This document shows positions 19,957-27,295 of a stretch of DNA of 64,000 bases, in pieces (the first letter of the stretch is position 1; each line of letters opens with the position of its first letter). Position numbers and translations under genes: made by a program. Source of the DNA: Streptomyces sp. CB03234 (GTDB lineage: Bacteria > Actinomycetota > Actinomycetes > Streptomycetales > Streptomycetaceae); NCBI RefSeq assembly GCF_001905885.1, contig NZ_LIYH01000002.1, positions 239,591 to 303,590 on the forward strand, read 5' to 3'. The notes beneath the pieces are model-generated. The model saw only the letters and a program-made list of their open reading frames with translations, did not search any database and was not told the origin of the DNA.

Positions 19957-21198
19957 TTACAGGCGGTGGGCCGCGCCCGCCGGGGTGACCCCGCGGGTGT
20001 CCAGGAGGAGCTGCGCCTTCACCGCCAGCCCCTGGAGGTCGTACGTACGGTGCTGCTGGAGCAGGACCGTCAGATCGGCCGCGGCGGCCGCCTCGTACAG
20101 GGAGTCCGCCCGGGGGACGGGCAGGTCGCGGACGCGCCAGTCGGCGACGTACGGATCGTGGTAGCTGACCACCGCGCCCATGTCCATCAGGCGGCGGGCG
20201 ATCTCGGTCGCGGGGGAGCCCTCCTGGTCGGCCAGGTCGGGCTTGTAGGTGACGCCGAGCAGCAGGACGCGGGCGCCGCGCGCGGACTTGCCGTGCTCGT
20301 TGAGGAGCGTGGCGCAGCGCTGGATGACGTACTGCGGCATGCGTTCGTTGACCTGGCCCGCGAACTCCACCAGGCGCAGCGGGCGGTGCGGGCCGATCGT
20401 GTCGACGGGGACGCCGTGGCCGCCGACGCCGGGGCCGGGGCGGAAGGCCTGGAACCCGAAGGGTTTGGTCTCGGCGCACCGGATGACGTCCCACAGGTCG
20501 ACGCCGAGTTCGTGGCAGAGCACCGCCATTTCGTTGACCAGGGCGATGTTGACGTGGCGGAAGTTGGTTTCCAGCACCTTGACGGTCTCGGCCTCGCGGG
20601 TGCCGCGGGCCCGTACGACCTTGTCGGTGAGGCGGCCGTAGAAGGCGGCGGCCGATTCCGTGCAGGCGGGGGTGAGGCCGCCGATGACCCTGGGGGTGTG
20701 GGCGAAGTCGTGGGCGCGGTTGCCGGGGTCGAGGCGGCCGGGGGAGTACGCGAGGTGGAAGTCGCGGCCGGCGGTGAGGCCCGAGCCTTCTTCGAGCAGC
20801 GGGCGCAGCACGTCCTCGGTGGTGCCGGGGTGGACGGGCGATTCGAGCAGGACGGTGGTGTTGGGGCGCAGCCGGGCGGCCAGTGCGCGCGCCGCCTCGG
20901 CGACGGCGGTGAGGTCCGGTGTGCGGTCGGTACCGACGGGTGTGGGGGTGCAGATGACGGCGGTACGGACCCGGCCCAGTTCGGTGGGGTTGGTGGTCGG
21001 CCGGAAGCCCCCCGAGAGCATCCGGCGGATCTCCGAGGCGGTGAGCGAGCCGTCGACCGGTGGACGGCCGGCCGCCAGCTCCGCCACGGGGCGCGGGTCG
21101 GTGTCGTAGCCGATGGTGTCGATACCGGCGGCTGTGGCGGCTTGGGCGAGGGGCAGTCCGAGGTGGCCGAGGCCGATGACGGCGAGGTCTGCGGGCAT
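19957..21198 (-). CDS. Nucleotide-sugar dehydrogenase family protein lacking the catalytic cysteine
   Basis: The 413-aa product has the UDP-glucose/UDP-ManNAc dehydrogenase layout: Rossmann motif AVIGLGHLGLPLA at the N-terminus, TAVICTPTPVG, the central helix with K and N (ETVKVLETNFRHVNIALVNE), and the C-terminal VLLLGVTYKPDLAD. Where family members have GGHCIPVDP, this protein reads GGHGVPVDT (G262), so the thioester-forming Cys is missing. The substrate-binding Arg motif after TYKPD (normally RESP) is also changed, to QEGSP. Normal four-electron oxidation seems impossible; a two-electron or other activity is possible. Confidence 0.82.
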   Translation of the reverse strand: MPADLAVIGLGHLGLPLAQAATAAGIDTIGYDTDPRPVAELAAGRPPVDGSLTASEIRRMLSGGFRPTTNPTELGRVRTAVICTPTPVGTDRTPDLTAVAEAARALAARLRPNTTVLLESPVHPGTTEDVLRPLLEEGSGLTAGRDFHLAYSPGRLDPGNRAHDFAHTPRVIGGLTPACTESAAAFYGRLTDKVVRARGTREAETVKVLETNFRHVNIALVNEMAVLCHELGVDLWDVIRCAETKPFGFQAFRPGPGVGGHGVPVDTIGPHRPLRLVEFAGQVNERMPQYVIQRCATLLNEHGKSARGARVLLLGVTYKPDLADQEGSPATEIARRLMDMGAVVSYHDPYVADWRVRDLPVPRADSLYEAAAAADLTVLLQQHRTYDLQGLAVKAQLLLDTRGVTPAGAAHRL

Positions 21199-21286
21199 GG
21201 GTGATGCCGTCCTTCCCAGTAGCCGGAGTGGACGAGACGCGCAAGTCCTGTGGACAGAACGAGCGCAGCGCAATGTCAGACTAGGC

Positions 21287-21297
21287 GTAAATATGAC
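21287..21297 (-). promoter_or_regulatory. AT-rich promoter motif upstream of the sugar dehydrogenase, shared with whiD
   Basis: GTCATATTTAC on the minus strand, 89 bases before the gene start, is identical over 11 bases to the motif upstream of whiD. The following CTA and GACA elements keep the same spacing. The 255-base region between this gene and glpD holds nothing else that I could identify. Confidence 0.45.
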
Positions 21298-21453
21298 CGT
21301 TATGCGGCATTGTGAGCCGTGGTTCCGCCGAGTGTTGTCCACAGGCGGTGGCTGAAGTCGGAGGGCCGGGACAGAATCGAGTCTGTGAGCCCGACCACAC
21401 GGGGCCCAATCGGGGACCGTACGGGGACCACACGGGGGCGACGGGAGGCAGCG

Positions 21454-23160
21454 GTGAGGACAGCGACACTGGGACCCGCCGAGCGCGCCGAGGCGCTGGC
21501 GGCCATGGCCGATCGTGAACTGGACGTGCTGGTCGTGGGCGCCGGAGTCGTCGGCGCCGGGACGGCTCTCGACGCGGCGACACGCGGCCTCGCCACCGGA
21601 CTGGTGGAGGCCCGCGACTGGGCCTCGGGCACCTCCAGCCGGTCGAGCAAACTGATCCACGGCGGGCTGCGCTATCTGGAGATGCTGGACTTCGCGCTCG
21701 TACGGGAAGCACTCAAGGAGCGCGGGCTGCTGCTGGAGCGGCTGGCCCCGCACCTGGTGAAACCGGTGCCGTTCCTCTACCCGCTGCAGCACAAGGGCTG
21801 GGAGCGGCTCTACGCCGGCACGGGCGTCGCGCTGTACGACGCGATGTCCGTCTCCTCCGGACACGGGCGCGGACTGCCCCTGCACCGGCACCTGTCACGG
21901 CGGCAGGCACTGCGCGTGGCCCCGGCGCTGAAGAGGGACGCCCTCGTCGGGGCGCTGCAGTACTACGACGCGCAGATGGACGACGCGCGGTTCGTGGCGA
22001 CGCTCGTGCGGACGGCCGCGAGCTACGGCGCGCACGTCGCCAGCCGGGCACGCGTCATCGGCTTCCTGCGCGAGGGCGAACGTGTCGTCGGTGCCCGCGT
22101 CCAGGACGTGGAGGCGGGCGGCGAGTACGAGGTCCGGGCCAAGCAGGTCGTCAACGCGACCGGGGTGTGGACGGACGACACACAGGCCCTGATCGGGGAG
22201 AGGGGCCAGTTCCACGTACGGGCGTCGAAAGGCATCCACCTGGTCGTGCCCAAGGACCGGATCCACTCGAGCACCGGGCTCATCCTCCGCACCGAGAAGT
22301 CCGTGCTGTTCGTCATCCCATGGGGCCGCCACTGGATCGTGGGGACGACCGACACCGACTGGGACCTGGACAAGGCGCACCCGGCCGCGTCCAGCGCCGA
22401 CATCGACTACCTGCTGGAGCATGTGAACAGCGTGCTGGCGGTGCCCCTCACCCGCGACGACGTGCAGGGCGTGTACGCGGGCCTGCGGCCGCTGCTGGCC
22501 GGCGAGTCCGACGCGACGAGCAAGCTCTCCCGCGAACACACCGTGGCCCATCCGGTGCCCGGCCTGGTCGTCGTGGCGGGCGGCAAGTACACGACGTACC
22601 GGGTGATGGCCAAGGACGCGGTCGACGAGGCGGTGCACGGCCTCGACATGCGGGTGGCCTCCTGCGTCACCGAGGACGTGCCGCTGCTGGGCGCCGAGGG
22701 CTACCGGGCCCTGTGGAACGCGCGCGCCCGGATCGCCGCCCGGACGGGACTTCACGTCGCGCGCGTGGAGCACCTGTTGAACCGGTACGGCTCGCTCGTC
22801 GAGGAGCTGCTGGAGCTGATCGTCGCCGATCCGAAGCTGGGAGAGCCGCTGGGCGGCGCCGACGACTACCTGCGGGCCGAGGTCGTCTACGCCGCGTCGC
22901 ACGAGGGCGCCCGGCACCTGGACGACGTACTGACCCGGCGCACCCGCATCTCGATCGAGACCTTCGACCGGGGAACGCGCAGCGCGCGGGAGTGCGCGGA
23001 ACTGATGGCGCCGGTACTGGGCTGGGACGAAGGGCACATCGAGAAGGAGGTGGAGCACTACGAGAAACGGGTGGAGGCCGAACGCGAGTCCCAGCGCCAG
23101 CCGGACGACCTGACAGCGGACGCGGCCAGGCTGGGCGCACCGGACATCGTGCCGCTCTAG
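21454..23160 (+). CDS. glpD: Glycerol-3-phosphate dehydrogenase (FAD-dependent, aerobic)
   Basis: The 568-aa product begins at GTG 21454, six bases after GGGAGG; longer starts add a low-complexity tail. It has the FAD-binding VLVVGAGVVGAGTALDAATR, the family signature SSRSSKLIHGGLRYL and IPWGRHWIVGTTDTDWD, and a C-terminal helical domain. GlpD oxidises glycerol 3-phosphate to dihydroxyacetone phosphate at the membrane, passing electrons to quinone. It is monocistronic here and flanked downstream by a decayed transposase fragment. Confidence 0.94.
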   Translation: MRTATLGPAERAEALAAMADRELDVLVVGAGVVGAGTALDAATRGLATGLVEARDWASGTSSRSSKLIHGGLRYLEMLDFALVREALKERGLLLERLAPHLVKPVPFLYPLQHKGWERLYAGTGVALYDAMSVSSGHGRGLPLHRHLSRRQALRVAPALKRDALVGALQYYDAQMDDARFVATLVRTAASYGAHVASRARVIGFLREGERVVGARVQDVEAGGEYEVRAKQVVNATGVWTDDTQALIGERGQFHVRASKGIHLVVPKDRIHSSTGLILRTEKSVLFVIPWGRHWIVGTTDTDWDLDKAHPAASSADIDYLLEHVNSVLAVPLTRDDVQGVYAGLRPLLAGESDATSKLSREHTVAHPVPGLVVVAGGKYTTYRVMAKDAVDEAVHGLDMRVASCVTEDVPLLGAEGYRALWNARARIAARTGLHVARVEHLLNRYGSLVEELLELIVADPKLGEPLGGADDYLRAEVVYAASHEGARHLDDVLTRRTRISIETFDRGTRSARECAELMAPVLGWDEGHIEKEVEHYEKRVEAERESQRQPDDLTADAARLGAPDIVPL

Positions 23161-23256
23161 CGTTGTGGGCGCACAGGTCCACCAGGTTGGTGGTCGCGGC
23201 GGTCGGATGTGCGGTCACGTGCGATCCGACCGCATGGGGGCACGGTGGTCGAGCCT

Positions 23257-23420
23257 GTGCGTGCCCGCAGGCTGACCGGCGAGGAGGGTCGGCGGTTTCA
23301 GCGGATGATGCGCCCTGGATCGCCGGGCCAGCACGAGTCCGGTGCGGCACCGGCGCGATGATGCTCCTGGCCTCGGGCCTCGGGAACCGGATGCCGCTGT
23401 CGGCCCTGTTCTCCGATGAC
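23257..23420 (+). pseudogene. Decayed IS630-like transposase N-terminus
   Basis: GTG 23257 opens VRARRLTGEEGRRFQRMMR, which resembles the start of IS630-family transposases (VRxRxLTxEEGxxLxRxxR). That frame stops at 23359. The next conserved block, ARVRCGTGAMMLLASGLGN (family pattern SVRxRRAMxxLASAxGN), continues in another frame from about 23325, so there is a frameshift; homology fades near 23420. No terminal repeats were found. The rest of the 339-base gap (23161-23499) shows no gene. Confidence 0.55.
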
Positions 23421-23499
23421 CCCAGGCCGGCGGCGGCATCCGAGGTCTGGGCGCCGGGAGCCGAGGACTTGTGGGGCTCCTGGTTACCGGGTGTGCGGT

Positions 23500-24549
23500 T
23501 CATGGGCAGAACTCGGCGTCGAGGAGGGCTGGTTCCAGGGCGTCGAGGGTTTCGTCGGGGACGGCGTCCGTATTGACACGGAAGGTGACGGTACGTCGGC
23601 CGTCGCGCGTCGTGGCGGTGCGGACGTAGCTGCCGGTGATGTGTCCGTTGTGGCCCCACACCGTGGTGCCGCAGGAGAGCGTGCGCGGGTAGATGCCCAT
23701 GCCGTAGCGGCCGTTCGCCGGGCCGGTGTCGAGCAGTTGCCGGAGCTGGGGTGCGGGGAGGAGGCGGCCGGAGAGCAGGGCGGCGTAGAAGCGGTTCAGA
23801 TCGTCGAGGGTGCTGACCAGTTCGCCCGCGGCGTCCGCGGTGCGCGGGTCGAGCGCGGTGACGTCCCGGCCGGTGGCGTCGTACGCCTGGCCGTGCGGCG
23901 AAGGCAGAGCCGTGCGGGCGCCGGGGAACGAAGTGCCGGTGAGGCGCAGCGGGCTGATGATGCGCCGACGGGCCTCGGCCGCGTAGGGGTGGTCGGTGAC
24001 CCGTTCGATGACGAGGCCGAGCAGGACGTAGTTGGTGTTGGAGTACGCGTAGCGGCCGGCGGGGCCGGGCGGGTGGGCCAGAGCGCGGCGGACGGCCTCC
24101 CGAGCGGTGGACCGCGCCGTGGGTGACGGGCGACTGCTGCCGTGGGTGTAGTCCGGCAGGCCGCTGGTGTGGGTGAGCAGGGCGCGCAGCGTGACGCGCC
24201 GGCCCGCCTCGCCGGGGACCAGGCCGGGCAGATGGCGGTCGACCGGGTCGGCGAGGCTCAGCCTGCCCTCGGCGGCGAGTTGGAGCACGACCGTGGCGAT
24301 GAACGTCTTGGTGATGCTGCCCGCGCGGAAGCGGTCGGCGCGGGCGATGCCCGGACCGGCTGCCTGGAACTGCGACGCCGTGGGCGAGGCGGACAGCATC
24401 GCGGCGGCCGGGGCGTGGCCCTCGGAGACGAGCCGGGGCAGAACGGCGGAGGGAGGGATGGGGGAGGGTTCCCCCGACAGCGGGCCGGCACCCAGCGCGA
24501 GCAGGGCGGTGACCAGCGGAGCGGCGACCCGCGCGCGGGGCAGTGGCAT
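23500..24549 (-). CDS. Secreted serine hydrolase, beta-lactamase class C / D-alanyl-D-alanine carboxypeptidase type
   Basis: The 349-aa product starts at ATG 24549 with a hydrophobic signal region (VAAPLVTALLALGAGPLSG). The active-site tetrad SITK has S78 and K81, the Tyr motif is YSNTNYVLLG, and the third motif is WGHNGHITGSY. It belongs to the penicillin-binding/esterase group working outside the membrane on D-Ala-D-Ala peptides or esters; beta-lactamase activity cannot be assumed. It is divergent from the first kinase gene (158-base shared promoter region). Confidence 0.87.
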   Translation of the reverse strand: MPLPRARVAAPLVTALLALGAGPLSGEPSPIPPSAVLPRLVSEGHAPAAAMLSASPTASQFQAAGPGIARADRFRAGSITKTFIATVVLQLAAEGRLSLADPVDRHLPGLVPGEAGRRVTLRALLTHTSGLPDYTHGSSRPSPTARSTAREAVRRALAHPPGPAGRYAYSNTNYVLLGLVIERVTDHPYAAEARRRIISPLRLTGTSFPGARTALPSPHGQAYDATGRDVTALDPRTADAAGELVSTLDDLNRFYAALLSGRLLPAPQLRQLLDTGPANGRYGMGIYPRTLSCGTTVWGHNGHITGSYVRTATTRDGRRTVTFRVNTDAVPDETLDALEPALLDAEFCP

Positions 24550-24707
24550 CGTGTGGTCCCTTCTTCGGGGCCCATCCTGGCGGACGGAGGACCCGGGAGT
24601 TTCGCCGGTCCCGGAGTGAGAGACAATGGACGCTCTTCCAGGGCGGGTTACCGCATCGCGCGGAAGCGGCAGGCGCGGGCGAGGATCAGGGATCGCAGAG
24701 GGGACGC

Positions 24708-27158
24708 ATGTCGGGAGCGGAGCAGTCGCGGAACGCGGCTCGGGAACCTCAGCGGGACGCGGCGAAGCCGGGCGTCGGGGCGGACGTCGGGCCGGACACG
24801 GAACCGGGCGCCGAACCGGCCGAGGACGCACCCGCCACGTCGGGCACCGGGCCGGTCAAGGACGCGACCATGAAGCTGGGCGCGGGCCGCGCCGAGGCGG
24901 CGGCCGACGAGTCCGGCGGCCCCTCGGGCAAGGACGCGGGCGACACATCCGGCGCCGGGGCGGACGCGGACTCGGGCTCGGGCTCGGGCTCGGACTCGCG
25001 CTTGGGTGCGGATGCGGATGCGGGTACGGGCTCGGACTCGGGTACGGGCTCGGACGCGGACGCGGACGCTTCGGTGCCCGCCCCCCGGTCGGGCAAGGGC
25101 GGCGCGGGTGCGAGTGCCGGTGCGGCCACGTCCGGTTCCGGGGCTGATGAGCCGTCCGGCAAGGCGTCCGGGGCCTCGGGTACGGGCGGTTCGGTGCCCG
25201 GGGCGCGGTCGGGTTCGGCCAAGGGTGCCAAGGAGCCGGGGGACGGAAGCAAGGCGTCCGGAGAGGCCGGCGGCGGGCGCGGCGGTGACCGGGCCGGTAC
25301 GGCGTCAGGTGCGCGGCCCACGAACGAAGGGCGGCTGCTCGCGGGACGGTACCGGCTCGGTGGCGTCCTGGGACGCGGCGGCATGGGCACCGTCTGGCGG
25401 GCCGTCGACGAGACGCTCGGGCGCACCGTCGCCGTCAAGGAACTCCGCTTCCCCAACAGCATCGACGAGGACGAGAAGCGCCGCCTCATCACGCGTACCC
25501 TCCGCGAGGCCAAGGCGATCGCGCGGATCCGCAACAACGGCGCCGTGACGGTCTACGACGTCGTCGACGAGGACGACCGCCCCTGGATCGTCATGGAGCT
25601 GATCGAGGGCAAGTCGCTCGCCGACGCCATCCGCGAGGACGGCGTCCTCACGCCCAGGCGCGCCGCCGAGGTGGGGCTCGCCATCCTCGACGTCCTGCGT
25701 TCCGCGCACCGCGAGGGCATCCTGCACCGTGACGTGAAGCCGTCCAACGTCCTCATCGCGGACGACGGCCGGGTCGTCCTCACCGACTTCGGCATCGCGC
25801 AGGTCGAGGGCGACCCGTCCATCACGTCGACGGGCATGCTCGTCGGCGCGCCCTCGTACATCTCGCCCGAGCGGGCCCGCGGCCACAAGCCCGGCCCGGC
25901 GGCGGACATGTGGTCGCTGGGCGGCCTGCTGTACGCGTGCGTGGAGGGCTGCCCGCCGTACGACAAGGGCTCCGCCATCGCGACGCTGACCGCCGTGATG
26001 ACCGAGCAGCTCGACCCGCCGAAGAACGCGGGCCCGCTGGAGGAGGTCATCTACGGCCTGCTCCACAAAGACCCGGCCAAGCGGCTCGACGACGCCGGCG
26101 CCCGCGTCCTGCTCAATGACGTGATCCACGCGCCCGAGACGCCCGTGGCGCCGCCGGTGTCCGAGCCGTCGCCCGAGGTCACGCGCATCGTGCCCCTGCT
26201 GCCGCTGCCCGGTGAGGAGACCACCGCCAAGCCCAAGGGCGTGGACGACCCGGCGGCGGAGCGGGTGCGCGGCGCGCTGCGTTCCGTACGCAACGCGGCG
26301 GCGTTCGCCAAGGCGGAGCCCGCCACCCCGCCGCAGACCGCCGACCGGTCCGCGCCGGTGGCTCCCACGCGGGCACCGCTCACCGACGTGGTCTCGCGCC
26401 GCACGCTCGTGGTCATCGCGGTCGTCGTCGCGCTCGCCGTGGTCGCCACCGTGCTGGCCATCGCACTGAGCGGTGGCGACGAGCCGGGCGCGAACGGCCA
26501 GGGCACGCCCGGCACCGACCGGACCGCGTCGGCCGGTTCCGCGGTCGCCCAGGGCGCCACCGCCGGGAACGGGAACGACGCCAAGCCCGACGAGGCCAAG
26601 CCGGACGAGACCAAGCCCGACGGCCAACAACCCGGCGGCGGGGGCGGCGACGGCAGCGGTGGCGCAAAGCCGTCCGAAGGGACGGGGAACGGCGCGGCGT
26701 CGCTGCCGGCCGGGTACGCCATGGTCAGCAACGACCAGTTCCACTTCACCATGGCCATGCCGTCGAGCTTCCGCATGCACGCCATAGCGGGGGACAACTC
26801 GGGCGGGATATTCAGCGAGAAGAAGGGCGGCTTCCCGCGCGTCCAGGTCGACTTCGGCAGCAGCCCCAAGGACGACGCCGTCAAGGCATGGCAGTCCGCC
26901 GCAGTCGGATTCCGGGTCAGTGGCTACAAGCACCTCGGCATCGAGAAGGTCGACTACAAGGGTTATCCGACGGCCGCCGACTGGAAGTTCGAGCGTGACC
27001 AGAACGGTGAACGGGTACGCGTGCTCAACCGGGGCTTCAAGGTCGATGCCCGACGCGGTTACGCGATCATGATCACCTGCAAGGCCGCCGAGTGGGACGG
27101 CGCGGAGTGCAGGACGCTGCGGGACACGGCGTTCGCGACGTTCAGCCCCAAGGACTGA
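24708..27158 (+). CDS. Receptor-type Ser/Thr protein kinase with long low-complexity N-terminus
   Basis: The 816-aa product starts at ATG 24708 behind GCAGAGGGG. Residues 1 to about 205 are Gly/Ser/Asp/Ala/Glu-rich repeats without predicted fold. The kinase domain follows (GRGGMG loop, K244 in VAVKEL, catalytic D342 in LHRDVKPSN, D360 in DFG), so it should be active. A membrane segment (about 566-589) and a Lys/Asp/Pro-rich linker lead to a C-terminal extracellular domain starting GYAMVSNDQFHFTMAMP. No PASTA repeats are present. It is the first of four tandem kinase genes. Confidence 0.9.
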   Translation: MSGAEQSRNAAREPQRDAAKPGVGADVGPDTEPGAEPAEDAPATSGTGPVKDATMKLGAGRAEAAADESGGPSGKDAGDTSGAGADADSGSGSGSDSRLGADADAGTGSDSGTGSDADADASVPAPRSGKGGAGASAGAATSGSGADEPSGKASGASGTGGSVPGARSGSAKGAKEPGDGSKASGEAGGGRGGDRAGTASGARPTNEGRLLAGRYRLGGVLGRGGMGTVWRAVDETLGRTVAVKELRFPNSIDEDEKRRLITRTLREAKAIARIRNNGAVTVYDVVDEDDRPWIVMELIEGKSLADAIREDGVLTPRRAAEVGLAILDVLRSAHREGILHRDVKPSNVLIADDGRVVLTDFGIAQVEGDPSITSTGMLVGAPSYISPERARGHKPGPAADMWSLGGLLYACVEGCPPYDKGSAIATLTAVMTEQLDPPKNAGPLEEVIYGLLHKDPAKRLDDAGARVLLNDVIHAPETPVAPPVSEPSPEVTRIVPLLPLPGEETTAKPKGVDDPAAERVRGALRSVRNAAAFAKAEPATPPQTADRSAPVAPTRAPLTDVVSRRTLVVIAVVVALAVVATVLAIALSGGDEPGANGQGTPGTDRTASAGSAVAQGATAGNGNDAKPDEAKPDETKPDGQQPGGGGGDGSGGAKPSEGTGNGAASLPAGYAMVSNDQFHFTMAMPSSFRMHAIAGDNSGGIFSEKKGGFPRVQVDFGSSPKDDAVKAWQSAAVGFRVSGYKHLGIEKVDYKGYPTAADWKFERDQNGERVRVLNRGFKVDARRGYAIMITCKAAEWDGAECRTLRDTAFATFSPKD

Positions 27159-27295
27159 CCAGGGCCACGTATCGTGAGAGCTCGTAGACCGTACGCAGCC
27201 GGAATGGGCGGGTAACTGCACGCGGGACGACCGGTTTTGACGGTTTCGTACGGTCTGGAAGCCGGGGGACAGCGCGCTCGTGGGGAGGCGGCGTC

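Noticed and set aside
22167..23576. Long plus-strand frame over the end of glpD and beyond
   Set aside because: Its first two thirds are an Arg/Gly-rich shadow of glpD. Only the short IS630-like segment inside it carries any family signal.
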